From the NCBI RefSeq assembly GCF_000204055.1, contig NW_006768789.1, positions 1,024,098-1,088,097 on the forward strand: a stretch of DNA of 64,000 nucleotides, read 5' to 3'. This document shows, in pieces, positions 1 to 12,174 of this stretch; position 1 is the stretch's first letter, and every line of letters starts with the position of its first letter. Below the pieces are notes generated by a model. That model had not been told where the DNA came from and did no database searches. It saw only the letters and a list, made by a program, of their open reading frames with translations. Source of the DNA: Melampsora larici-populina 98AG31. Lineage: Eukaryota > Basidiomycota > Pucciniomycetes > Pucciniales > Melampsoraceae. Both the position numbers and the translations under genes were made by a program.

Positions 1-1140
1 GGGATACCTAAGGTGCCACATCCACCGGAAAAACGATATACAACACAACACGAGGATGCAGAACATGAAGACCAACCTTGCATGAACAAAACAACCGAGA
101 AATCTCAGAAGGACATAGAAATACTCAAATTATTAAGAAAAGACTACCCACAATCTAGGGACTGGCCAAGATTTGGCGGTGAAGGCGAATACAACCACCT
201 GGAATGGATTGAATGGATAGATGGGGTGAAAGAGGAGTTCAGCATGCCCGATGAGTTGATCACATGCAAACTTGCAATTATCACAACAGGAACAGCGCGT
301 GCCTGGTACCAGAGCAAAAAGAAAACCCTTCTTAAAGCAAGCTGGGAGGAGTGGAAGAAAGCCATTAAAAAGGATTTCGGAACACCACTATGGAGACGTC
401 GAATGGCATCAGCCTTCGAGCGCGATAAATTCAGAAACGAGTATAGATCTAGGTCCAATTCTTGGCTGCTGACACAGCGTAAGAGAATGGAAGCAGCTTG
501 GTCGTTCCTAGAAACATCCGAACATATAGACAAAATATTGAGTCTGTGCGGCGGGGAATTGGAACATGCAGTTCAATCGAGAATTAACGATAAGACAAGT
601 TTTGAAGAATTCATGAATATTTTTGAAGAGATAGTAACAACGACCTCCATTGGAAAATTGGCAGAGAAACCTAATAACCTGAGAGTTACCTTTAGTAACA
701 ATAAAGAGTCGAGAAACCCTTTTTCAAGAGATGCAACTAAAGACCCAAGAAGCTCTCCATCGAGAGATTTTAAGACAAGAGACTATAGCCAAAACAAGTT
801 TGCCGGAAGTGATCGGAATAATACTTCCAAACTTCCCTTTAGGAATCGAGAAGATCGACAAGGATACAGTAGGAAGCCCATCAATGCAGTAAACTGTGAC
901 AAAGAACAATACGAATTCAAGGACGGACCTCCTTCAGAGGACGAAAAGTCGGTACAAGAATCAGTACGGGATGATACAACAGACGAAGGAGAAGATTTCT
1001 GCGTAAGTAATATAGATATGTCTCGAAGGGAACCTGAGGACGATGATACAAACGAAGATCCAGAAGAAATCGGAAATGTTACACACGTAACACATGGAAT
1101 ATCTCTTGAAGCATTAACAGATAACATACAAGCTGCATAA
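1..1140 (+). pseudogene. Ty3/Gypsy Gag-like protein (partial at left edge)
   Basis: The frame is open from the first base, so the true start is outside the window or at an internal ATG. The protein has a retrotransposon Gag core (motif EYNHLEWIEWIDGVKEEF, then a segment ending ARAWYQ, followed by WEEWKKAIKKDFGTP) and a charged, disordered C-terminal third rich in R, N, S, D and E. No CCHC zinc knuckle is visible. The TAA at 1138 is followed by a second in-frame stop at 1180, and the pol part continues in the same frame. An ancestral single Gag-Pol frame is therefore likely, though a natural Gag stop at 1138 cannot be excluded. Confidence 0.75.
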
Positions 1141-1194
1141 ACCATGACAGATTCAGCAACATATTTTAGATTTATACCTTGAGAAAGGATAACG

Positions 1195-1587
1195 ATGCCA
1201 GAAATAGATACATACCTGACAGTATCGGTCGGAGGATTCGAAAAAGCTATGCTTATAGATACGACGAGGATTAAATCGTTCGTAACATCTGGAATGCTCA
1301 AAGAATGCTGGCCGACCTGGAGGACAGATATGATTTCCAATACGAGGGAACAAAATTCGACCGAAGCAACGGAATTAGAAATGATTGGATCAATTAACTT
1401 ACCTGTCAAATTAGAACATCAGACGAGACCATGTTTTATATACATAAGGTTCTCTGTCCTCGATGATGACCAGTCCGAGTTCCTAACACTTGGATGCGAA
1501 ACTTTAAAGGAACTAAAGATGACCATTTACATGGGACCACAACCCTCATGTGGAATCTGGGAGGTGAACGAATCATTTTCTTTTTGA
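1195..1587 (+). pseudogene. Retropepsin-like domain lacking the DTG/DSG triad (between gag and pol)
   Basis: This 130-residue stretch is in the same frame as gag and pol. It has the layout of a retroviral-type aspartic protease: a strand motif LTVSVGGF, then MLIDTTRIKSFVTSGMLK where a protease would have LIDTGA, then an FLTLG segment that resembles the FILGG segment of the true protease downstream. The aspartate is kept, but the glycine and following residue of the catalytic triad are not. It therefore looks like a second, inactive retropepsin-like fold. It ends at a TGA (1585-1587) and the frame reopens at once. It could also be a lineage-specific spacer. Confidence 0.55.
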
Positions 1588-4500
1588 CTATTATCTTTAA
1601 AAGAATATATAGAAAATAGAAATAAAAGAAGTTATAACCATGATATTGCGACAATTACCACTGAACCTGGTGAAGGATTGGATATCGCAGAATTACAATC
1701 GCAAGCAGCTACCCCACAACAATGGGACGGAGAAACAAAGTCAAAACAGATATTGGATGCCAGATTAATGATGAGCAAACCCGAGAGAGGTAGAGCTCAC
1801 ACTATAGGCCATCACTGCATAACAACGGTACTATTAGACGATAAGACAGAAGCGAATGTTTTACTAGACAGCGGAGCAGCGTGTTCGATAGTAGGAACGC
1901 ACTACCTCAAAAACATCTTTCCCCAATGGAAAGAGAAGATGTTACCACCTAGCACTATGACATTTAGAGGTTGTGATGGGAAATTGAAAGCCCTCGGAGT
2001 GATAGAAATACCTATTATCTTTCCACATCACCAAGGATCAGTTAGGATAAAGCCAGAATTCGTAGTTATGGAAAATGCCACGTCGAATTACTTCATTTTA
2101 GGTGGAGAATATCTGAGACTGTATGGCGTAGATATTGTTCACAGTAAAGAGAAATTCTTTACTATAGGAAACGAAAATAAAAAGAAGAAATTTCTTCTCA
2201 GCCTTTTGAAAGAAGGGAAAATATCAGCAATCCAACATACGGATGAGAACTTCGAAAAAGCTATAGGAGAATGTAACATATCTCCCAGGCTGAAATCATC
2301 AGAATTACACTCTTTGAATTCAGTCATGAAGAAATATTGCAAAGCCTTTGCTTACGGAGAAAACCCTATAGGGACCATTATAGGACATGAACTAAAGTTG
2401 AGATTGACCGTTCAGAAACCTTATCCACCCATACTTAAGAAGCAAGCATACCCGGCAAGTCCGCGGAGTAGAGATGAGATCGAGAAACATCTCGACAAAT
2501 TGATCCGATACGGGATTATACGTAAAGTAGGAGCAGATGAGGATGTAGATATCACAAAACCAGTGATAATCGCATGGCACAACGGGAAATCCCGTATGTG
2601 TGGGGACTTCAGAGCCTTGAATACGTACACAGTACCAGACAGATACCCGATGCCTAGGATATCGCATTGCCTCACTAATCTAGGAGCAGCGCTGTACATT
2701 TCAACAATGGACGTCATGAAGGGCTTTCATCAGAATACCTTAGATGAAGAGACTAGGAAGATGCTACGCATAATTTCACATAAAGGAATACATGAATATC
2801 TTCGAATGCCATTTGGTGTGAAAGGCGCTCCAGCGCATTTTCAAAGAATGATGGATAACGAGTTTGCAGCAGAACTAAGCGAAGGATGGCTCATCATTTA
2901 TATAGACGACATCATAGTTTTCTCAAAAACTTGGGAAGAGCATATACGTCGACTGATACAAGTATTCGAGAAAGTTATCAAAATGGGGATGACTATATCA
3001 CTACAGAAATCAAATTTTGCGTTCCAAGAATTGAAAGCTCTAGGACACATTGTGTCAGGATTATGGATAGCAATAGACCAGAATAAGGTAGCTGCGATAC
3101 TACAGAAGCAAATACCACAATCGGTTAAAGAGGTGCAGTCCTTTTTAGGATTTGCAAATTACTATAGGACACACTTAGAAGGATTCGCCAAGGTTAGTGG
3201 TCCGCTGTACAAGCTACTCCAGAAAGGAGTCTCGTTTGAAATGACCCAGGATAGAGTGGAATCATGGAACATAGTGAAAAAACGACTAACAGAAGCTCCG
3301 TTTTTATTGCATGCTGATTTCAAGCTGCCATTTAAACTATACGTAGACGCGAGTTTTGATGGTCTAGGGGCGACATTGCAACAAATCCAAATTATGGATG
3401 GGAAACCTTTCGAAGGTCTGATAGGATGTATCTCACGCAAACTTAAACAATATGAATTAAATTATGGCGCGACACAATTGGAGAATCTCTGTTTAGTATG
3501 GGCACTAGACAAATTTCACTATTATTTAGATGGAGCCTTTTTTGAAGTCATCACGGACTGCACGGCGCTAAAAGCACTTCTTAACATGAAGACACCAAAC
3601 CGGCACATGCTACGATGGCAAATTGTGATACAAGAATACCGATCATGCATGACAATCACACATAGAGAAGGAAGGAAACACGACAACGCAGACTCACTAA
3701 GCAGAATGGCATTAGATAATAACATCGAAAACCCAGCATGGGAACCGGAAGACGAGACAAGGGACTTACCTATCATGGGAATCAGCATTACAGACTTATC
3801 AGAAGAATTTTTCAAACAAATTAAAGAAGATTACGCGGCAGAGCCAAATACAACACGACTAGTGGAAATTTTACAAACAGATCATAAAGTACCAGGACTG
3901 ACTTCATCACTGGAAGGAATCTGGAAGAAAGCATTCAAAGAAGGGAGATTTACCTTGCTGAGTGGTATACTCTATCATAGAGAAAAACATTCGTGCGTAA
4001 TGGTAATAACATCTGACACCACTATAGCGCAAGTATTAAAAATCTGTCACGATGACGTTATGTCAGGACACCTGTCCATGGATAGGACAATAGATAGGAT
4101 TCGACAAACGACCTGGTGGCCAAATTGGAGAAAAACAAGCGAAGAATATGTTTTGACGTGTGACAAGTGTCAGAAGACCAACCGCACAACAGGAAAGAGG
4201 TTAGGACTCCTTCAGCAGATAGAAGAACCTAAGATACCATGGGAAATAATTAACATGGACTTTGTTACAGGCCTACCAGCGGCCGGTTATGATAATGTGG
4301 ATAGCATATTAGTGATAGTAGATAGATTTTCGAAAAGATGTTGATTCTTACCGTGCCACAAAAACGCCACAGCCATGGATATAGCATTGCTCTTCTGGGA
4401 AAGGGTAATATCGGACACAGGTTTACCAAGAGTGATAATCAGCAATAGAGACCCTAAATTTACATCCGAATTCTGGAAAGGACTATATTCAATGACAGGA

Positions 4501-5355
4501 ACAAAGTTATCTATGTCGACAGCATATCACCCACAAACGGACGGGCTAGCAGAACGAATGATCAGTAGTCTGGAAGACCTGATTAGAAGATACTGCGGCT
4601 ACGGACTATCTTTTAAAGACGGAGAAGGATATACTCACGACTGGAAGACTCTTCTACCAGCACTAGAGATAGCATATAATACTTCTACACATAGCACTAC
4701 CGGTAAAACACCATTTGAGGTAGAGAGGGGTTTTAATATAAGAACTCCTAGAGATGTCTTGAGACCAAAAGGATCAACTTTTCATCCGACAGCAGTAGAC
4801 TTTCAAAACATGTTAGCAAAAGCAAGAAATCACGCTGAAGAATGCATTCGAGAATCAACACAGTATAACAAAGAACGTTGGGATAAGACGCATAAAGAGC
4901 CAGATTTCAAAGTCGGAGAAATGGTCCTCATATTGACGATAAATTTCAATAATCTACAAGGACCTAATAAGCTAAAAGAAGCCTTCATAGGACCCTTTGT
5001 CATCAAAGAATTACATGGCAAAAATGCGGTTGAAGTTATACTTACAGGGAAAATAGAAAGAAAACACCCAGTTTTTCCAGTATCACTTCTGAAGAGATAT
5101 GAGAAATCAGACAAGAAAAGATTCCCACACAGAAAAGCACCAGACATATCAGAGGTGCCTATAGCAGACGAAGTCCAAGGGGACATACAGAAAATCACTC
5201 AAGAAAAGTTAGTCAGGCTTAACGGGAAAGACACAAGACTATATTTAGTAAGATTTAAGAATAGCACAGCAGATAAGGATAAATGGCTAGAAGCCGGCGA
5301 TATACCACACTCCGCTCTATTACTTAGGAAATATAGAGCATCAAAACGACGATAA
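1588..5355 (+). pseudogene. Ty3/Gypsy Pol: protease, RT, RNase H, integrase, chromodomain; one internal stop
   Basis: Domains in order: retropepsin with LLDSGAACSIVG near 1860; reverse transcriptase with active-site IIYIDDIIVF near 2895-2925; RNase H beginning LYVDASFDGLGA near 3340; integrase zinc finger (H-H-C-C pattern, CDKCQ near 4160); integrase catalytic residues in NMDFVTG (4252-4272), SNRDPKF (about 4441) and GLAERM (about 4546). A C-terminal chromodomain-like segment (RLYLVRF ... [10 protein letters not shown]) follows near 5235-5310, typical of chromoviruses. A TGA at 4342-4344 interrupts the integrase between its first and second catalytic residues. The same frame resumes and ends at 5355. 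The copy is therefore inactive in cis unless the stop is read through. Confidence 0.9.
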
Positions 5356-5384
5356 TCAGAAGGTCAGAGTTGGAACTCCACCTT

Positions 5385-5396
5385 GTGGTTGGGGAA
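5385..5396 (+). other. Polypurine tract of the Ty3/Gypsy element
   Basis: A G/A-rich run (GTGGTTGGGGAA) immediately precedes the LTR start TGTCAG. This is the expected position and composition for the plus-strand primer of an LTR retrotransposon. Confidence 0.6.
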
Positions 5397-6834
5397 TGTC
5401 AGTCCTCGAGTGTTTCCAAACAAAGGAAAACACCAGAAGAACTACACAACATATATGTATATATTTCATTTGTCATTTTTTGTTTTTGTTTTTATAATAA
5501 CCTTTTAGAAAAAATGAGAACAAATTCCTTTGATTACAACTTATGGATCTAGTCTCAAAGATTCAACAAAAAAACATAAAAAACATAAAAAAGAAAATAC
5601 AAGACACATTTCAAAAATGACCTAGTATCAGAAGTCTACAAATAACAAACACGAATAATGAATAGAAAACCTAAATAAGAATAATGGTCACAAGAACAGC
5701 TGATATATTTCACCAAAGAAAACAATAAGAAACAAGACTAGGAAGGAATTAGGAAAGGAACTAGTAGATAGAAAGAAATACCAAGAGACGAACTGAAATT
5801 CCTCGAGAACTGAGGCAATATCGCCAGACGTAAAGAGAACATGAAAGAACTAGACATCGAGCCACTTCCAAGAGAAAACTGTCATGATCAAGGATCAGAG
5901 GTGACATGAGAAGAGAGGTTTGAGGAATCAGTGATAAGACGAGTTCAGACTGACATAAAAAACTATGAAAACTTCGAAGGACCCAGTCTCCTAATACGTC
6001 AAGACTTACGTAAAACGAGAAGACTACGGTTGGAAGTAAGAACTCCGACCTGATTATTACCAAGGCTGCCATAAGCTATAACAAAAACTATAAGAAGACC
6101 CTATACGAGCAACAAAGAAGAGGGGCATCGAATCTTACCCCATCAATATTGTAGAAACAAGTTAGTTTTCTCCTTTTTCAAAGCCCGGCACATAAACCAT
6201 TAGAATCTACCTTTATAAGATTAGAATTTTAACCCTTTATCTGTCCCGCTTCTTAAAAGTAGTTTTTGCTAAAAGCTTCTGAAATCTTGAACCCGTAAAA
6301 TAAACGTAACTCATCTTTTCTCCATGACTAGTGAATAGTCTGAACTCATTCTGATTCTTACTTTACTCTAATTCTCCGTAGTTAACCACTAGCTACCCAG
6401 TTTGAAAGGTTATAAACTTATTATAAGCTCCATTCGATCCTTATCCAGTTATTCGAAACCAATACTACTTTCTTAATTGATCAAGAGTAAGTCTGTTCTT
6501 ATTTGGTCAATACCTACAGTTCTCGCAACGTAAAGTTGGACGAGATCCCTGTTTATCTCTGGATAACAGGCAACTCTAAGCTTTGAGCTTCAGAGAAATA
6601 CCCGGGTCTAAGGATTGACCATCCTCTACTGTCTCCTCAGTAGGCCCGTGGTTCTTTTAAAATCAGTATTTTATAATTTACAATATTAATCAGTATACTG
6701 ATATTACTATCATTACTCGTGTTAGGAAGAAACCACGATCTCGTATTCCACGTAACCAGAGGAATATTCAGTCAGGAACTTATAGCGTAAGTACTAGGCC
6801 TTACCTGTGACCTCTTTAGGTAGCCACCCTGACA
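5397..6834 (+). repeat. 3' LTR of the Ty3/Gypsy element (1438 bp)
   Basis: The LTR starts TGTCAG right after the polypurine tract. The first downstream sequence with the matching inverted end CTGACA is at 6829-6834, giving TG...CA ends with a 6-bp perfect terminal inverted repeat. The interior has no credible coding region. The 5' LTR is not in the window, so the end is chosen from the terminal hexamer alone and could be off. Confidence 0.65.
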
Positions 6835-7274
6835 CCACACCTGAATAATGAGCAAGGACATGAGCTGTTGAGTTCTGTGAGATTAGGCAAAATCTGCAAC
6901 ATACATCAGACCATGTACACCTGTGCTAACCCTAACCTAAGAAAAATGTGAAATTGCTTATGTTGAAGGGCAAGCAGTTGTTTTAGAGACTGAAGTCTCA
7001 ATATTTTTCAATGTCTAACACAGATTTCAGCTCTGAGAGCATGAACAAATGATTGAGAACAGCACTCCATGGTGTTTTAGATTGAGTGATGTGAGTGAAT
7101 CAAATGCTGAAGGATGCTTCAGGTTGTTGATAACTGTGATGGATGGATTCTCAAATGTACTGATTGATTCCAAGTTTCAATCATATAGTCATTTCACATT
7201 GTCTCTACCAAAGACTCAACCAGTGATCAAAAGGTCAACAACAAAGATTGTGAGCTTTTGATGACCTTTTTGGT

Positions 7275-7815
7275 CAACTGTTTGGTAATTGAATTTGTAT
7301 GACCAAATTTCATATATTCAATCTGCCTGTTGAAATTAGGGCTGTGACTGGGACCCAACTTTGCCCAGCCATATATACCCAACAATATATTTGAAGTTAA
7401 AAGTACATGCTCTGTCACAATTAAACCTAGTCACAAACACCCTGGGGGAACACCGGCAGCCCTGACTGCTTCTTTTTTGGTTTTTTTCTTTTAACATATG
7501 ATCAGTATACATAGATCTTTTTGATGTCCAAGTAGGCTCATATAGCTTGTAAATAAATCCTGAGACCCATATAATGACAACATACATCAAAATCATGGCA
7601 TTTTTGGCAAATTTTTGTACCTATTAAGCATCAAAGCTGTACCCTGCCTGGCCCTGGGTGGTTTTTGGATTCCCTTGGGTTTACCCAAGGCCGGATTTGG
7701 CCCTGTGGCTGGCCCTAACATTTCAGCGTTGGGTGACAGCCCTACTTCAAACAGTGGCAGATTGAAGGTTTGTTTTTGTGTAACAATATATCACAAAAGC
7801 TACCAAACAGGCCCC
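7275..7815. repeat. Inverted-repeat (MITE-like) element, about 540 bp
   Basis: Degenerate complementary ends: CTGTTTGGTA at 7278-7287 pairs with TACCAAACAG at 7801-7810. Further in, CAATCTGCC near 7318 pairs with GGCAGATTG near 7755, and TTAGGGCTGTGAC near 7337 pairs with GTGACAGCCCTA near 7732. No coding region lies inside. The right end reads on to GCCCC, and the left end has lost that extension, so the exact left border and target duplication are unclear. Confidence 0.5.
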
Positions 7816-9497
7816 TTAGCTTTGACATTCTGAGTAGCTCAAAAGAGACAAATTTGTGAATCTGGAGCTCTTTTCAGAAAATTTGATCATCATGCCCACC
7901 ATCCACCCATGCAATCTTCAGACTATGTTTGAAAATGTTCATGTACCCTTCTCAGCACTCCATTAAATTAACATAAGCTTTGAATGTTTGTAACAATCTA
8001 TTGAAATCTTCTTGAAAAATTGTCTCATGATATGTACATAATCCTTGAACTTCAGCCTATCCATGGCTCATGTTATACATATCCAGCCTATTCAATTGAA
8101 TACTTCTAGTTATTTCTATGATTTTGAGATTCAATCTATCATGTGTTGAATTTGTTGTTGATGCCAGCCTTATAGAACCCAAACACCTTCTCAGTCTGCA
8201 ACACAAGCAATGAGAATCAAGATAAATGTCTTATTTTCAAATGTTACCTTCCCCCTTTCAGAATGTACATCAATTTGGAAGCTTCACCAGAAAGGGACCT
8301 CCACTGGGGCTTGCACTGACCAAAGCCAAAAGTTATTGAGAACCAAAGATAGATTTCAAAGCTAGGCCTAGCTCAACAAGTCATCAGATCCCATCCCCAG
8401 ATATAGCAGAACAAATGACAGCATCAACAAGGATAATAAAGAGAAGTGAAATGAAACAACTATAATAGCACTCACATCAAAAGAATAGTACCCAAGACAT
8501 GTGTGATATGTAAGGTGTCACCTTACACAATTTTAATCTCTATACCACATTCTAATGTTTTCTACATAAATACACTGGCTTCAAATATCATGTCATTTCA
8601 TCCCAGAATATACATAAGAAGGATGAACTTAGGCTTTGTCTCCCATTTCCAAGTATCTCAGATCTTATGTAACATGTCTCACAGAAACACTATCCAATAG
8701 GAAAATTCTCCAGAGCCCTCCTGAGTGTGGTGGTGGGTGTAACAAGGTAAAGGCTGAGAACTACAATTTCAACCAACATATTCTTGGTGGAAACATGGAT
8801 CCAAACAAGCAATGTGAGGCATTCAAAGAATGGAAAAAGCTGATTTATGAATGGCATGCTTCTGTGTACAAGAAGCACCATTTTCAACCCAATTGTTGAG
8901 CTACCAGGAGTACCATCTTCAGTGTCAGTGTGAAACATTATTGAGTGAAAGCTGTGTAATGAGCTACAAAAAGCTGCACAAGACATATATATATTCTTGG
9001 CATGGGGATTTGTTTATTCTTCAAGAAAGTAAAGCCCCTCACATGCATCCCAGGGACTGAAAGCAGAGTGCTATCACAAGCCCTTCTTGAATTTTGCAAA
9101 CAAGGGTCTCAAAACTTCAACATCTCAACTAGCTGTGAGATTATCTGTTGCAGGAGCTTTGTACTAGGACAGATTTATTTGTCTCTTGAAGCAAGATACA
9201 ACCATGTCTTCCTTCTAAGCAACATGCCAATATCTTAGTATAGGCAACAGCTTAAAAGGTTCATTAGAAAGGAGTGATGCAGGAGATAAAAACTAACTCA
9301 AGCGGCGGGAGTTTGTGCTCGGTACCGGGCTACAGTCCGGCTCCGGCTTGCTCCTACCGGGTGACGAAGTCGAAACCTTGTGGAAATCGGGGAATGTCTT
9401 CAGTTACGCTTTGCATCCTTCAACTTCAACACTTCCGTCCAGCAGCAGCTCGTCATTAGACACCACCTTCTCCGTTTTACGCTCAGCTACTTCGAAA
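7816..9497. other. Spacer without recognisable gene
   Basis: AT-rich sequence with only short open frames that have no family resemblance and no consistent splice pattern. The last 200 bp before the J-domain gene are GC-richer and probably hold its promoter and 5' UTR. Confidence 0.4.
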
Positions 9498-10803
9498 ATG
9501 ACTTCCTCCAATTCGAACGAGATTCAGGATATTGAGGCCATCTTGAAAGGCGAAGAATCCCTGATGACCAGAGAACAAGAGGTGAGGACTAAGCTCATGT
9601 CAAATGACCAGTGCTCCGACTAATGACATCGTTGGTAGGTCGAAAGAGTCATTGCCGCATTCAAACTAAATCCCTACGACGTTTTGGATCTTGACATGAC
9701 CAATCCGACAACAGTAACAGATGCAGACATCCGTATGTTTCATCGCCTTGATCAGATTCTATCGACTTATGAAGTTTTGCTCTTAGCTAACATGAATTGA
9801 TGGATGACATAGGAAAATCTTACCGCAAGCGCTCTTTACTCATTCATCCTGATAAGTTATCTCATCCGCGTGGTCCCGAAGCCTTTGACCTGCTGAAAAA
9901 AGCTGAAAGCTTCTTGTTAGACCCAGAAAAACGAAAGTTAGTGACCCCTTCAAATCCCACTTCATATGTCAATCATACATTTTCTTTCCTCACGCAATAC
10001 CCTTGAATCATCAGAGGTTTAGATGAGACAATACGGGACGCTAGGATGCTTACCCTACGAGCCTTGAGCCTACCAGAAACAACGCCTAATGACCACGAGC
10101 GCCTGAAGAAATTGGACCCTCCATTCTTTTTTCGAGTTGCATTGAAGACCAAAGAGATCATCATTGAAGAAGAGTTGCGAGTTCGAAGGTGAGCCAACGG
10201 ACTTTGGCCGAAAAATCTGTTAGACTCACTATGATTCATACGCAACTTTCTGACATGATGACCTCTTTTTGGCTACTTTGGTCAGAGCTCGGAAAATGAC
10301 CATGATTGCCGAAGGTACTGAAGCCAAAAGGCAAGAAGACGCTATCACCAAACGTAAACGGGAGCTAGAAGACAAGAAGCGATGGGAGGGTAAGTTCAGA
10401 GTCTTGCTTTTCCCTTACCTCTTCTTCTTTCCCACCATTTTATACCTGAGTGCTTCAGAAGCTGGACGATCCAGTCTTCGAAGCGCACTAAGGCTTTGAA
10501 ATTGATTCTCGACCTTTATTTTCTACTGTCTGCTCCACTTGGTCTCCTTCGTAACCTTACCCTATCCCGAGTCTTGCACTTTACACAGCATCGCACTCCA
10601 CCAGCTATTTCGCCAACCAATAGCATTTTAACATGATCGTCGCATGTGATTATATGATTTCATTGATGACTAAAGTTTTGTGCTTTTTCTTTTGGATTTG
10701 ATTAGAAACCCGAGAGGCGCGTGTAACGGACTGGCGAAGTTTTCAGAAAGGTGAAAGTTCAGGAAAAAAGAAAAAGAAAACTAAATTGGAAGTTTTAGGA
10801 TAA
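9498..10803 (+). CDS. DNAJC8: DNAJC8-like J-domain protein (spliceosome-associated)
   Basis: Six exons: 9498-9581, 9639-9732, 9813-9936, 10015-10188, 10286-10389, 10706-10803. Phases close to give 225 aa, against about 250 for the animal protein. The J domain follows a NPYDVLDL motif and contains the HPD tripeptide in LIHPDKLSHP, so it should stimulate Hsp70 ATPase. The C-terminal half is a K/R/E-rich helix with the family signature ARVTDWRSFQKG, which matches DNAJC8 rather than other J proteins. DNAJC8 relatives associate with the spliceosome in the nucleus. The last intron, 316 nt, is long for this gene. If it is retained, an early stop in that sequence would remove the conserved tail. The start is the first ATG of the frame that joins the J domain in phase. 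Confidence 0.88.
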
Positions 10804-12174
10804 GAGATAAATCTGGTGATGTCTCAATCTCTCCGTCCTCTATCTCTTTGCACACAAGTCATGGAGGTACGGTAGGCTTCAAATTTAATTCATTTGTTAT
10901 GACAGGTTTTTAGATTTGATTCTTGATCGACTGATGAAAGACTTTGATGTCGAATATTTGATGTCTTGAAGATTTTGATTCTGCCCATGTATTTGTATAT
11001 TATGATTTGTTGTCTCTCCTTAATATTCATACTAATCCTCTCCTTTATGAAACTTGCCTTGATTCTTTATTGTCTCATTCACTTCTAGTAATTAGAAATG
11101 ATGACCTACTCTGATTGAAGGTCATTGGGCACTGTAAGAAAACGTGATGGGCACCTTTGTCACCTAACTGGCTATGTTCATTGTTCCGGTCTCCGCGCAA
11201 CCCAAGTTTCCATAAGGAATGAAAAGAAATGAGGGTGTCCGATGTCAAACCTCCGCACGAGGGACTCAATTTAATATATCGTAACAACAGAGATATTGCA
11301 GAAGGGTGCTCTGGAGGTGGGACGCCTAACGGCCAGTCCCTTTTGTCCGCTTGACTCGTCCATGTTTATTTAAGCCCATTTCTTCTGGATGGAACACAAT
11401 TAATATTGACGCCGCGGCTCCTATCTCGAAACCCCACCCTGACTAAATCATCCTTGGGAGCCCACTTGTTTTCCGAGAGTATCAAGTGCAATGCCGTCAT
11501 TGCCAATGTAAGTGAAGCTCGAGGTTACTACACAGAATATCAATCACTTTGACCATAGATGTCTTCTTACAACCTTTCCGCCGAGTATACGGGGCGAGGA
11601 CATAGTTAAGATCATATTTTGGCTGCTAAAGGTGTTCCCTCCCTTCTAGCCTCTACACCAGCCCACCGGTTTGTGATGATAGGAGTGTCAGCCAGGTTGA
11701 TGTATGACATCCAGTTTTGTAGTTCAAGACCCTGGCAATCGAGACATTTTGTGAGTGATCAGAGAACATCCCAATGCAAGCAAGTTTGATTGTTCTTCAT
11801 TGTGACTACGACCCAAGTTGCCTCAAAGAAGGGTTGAAGTTGAACTTCCGGGGTCCATGTGATGTAACCAGTCAGTTGAATATATGCTTATACACTGACT
11901 GAATGCGATAGTGTGATGATGCCTATAGAGAGTGTGACTCAATCATCACTCACGAGTCACTCTCGATCTAGATAGTAAATTGTTTAACCTCACTGATACA
12001 AAAGAACTTCTCTCTGATCTGAGTTCTCAGCGTGATTATATATCGGATTCATCGTATTGAGTCTCAAGATCACTATCCTGAGTCTGCCCAAAATCTTTCT
12101 AATCTTGAATTCCGTAAATCCATCGATTGAAAGTCCTTTATTCAGCTACTTCGTTGTTACTTTACCCAGTCATC
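10804..12174. other. Spacer between the J-domain gene and CAC2
   Basis: No open frame with family resemblance is seen. A TATA-like stretch (ATTATATATC near 12034) lies about 135 bp before the CAC2 start and may belong to its promoter. Otherwise nothing is recognised. Confidence 0.35.

Larger units (their letters stand above)
1..6834 (+). mobile_element. Ty3/Gypsy LTR retrotransposon with chromodomain (5' end outside window)
   Basis: A long stretch in one reading frame carries gag, two retropepsin-like domains, reverse transcriptase, RNase H, integrase and a C-terminal chromodomain-like segment, in the Ty3/Gypsy order (RT before integrase). It is followed by a purine-rich tract and an LTR that starts TGTCAG and ends CTGACA. 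The 5' LTR and primer-binding site lie left of the window. The whole coding part is in frame 1 and is broken only by stops at 1138-1140, 1180-1182, 1585-1587 and 4342-4344, so this is a fairly young but defective copy. The target duplication cannot be tested without the 5' LTR. Confidence 0.9.

Noticed and set aside
8636..8899. 87-codon plus-strand frame and its 98-codon antisense partner
   Set aside because: No recognisable motif; both are short and lie in AT-rich spacer without splice support.
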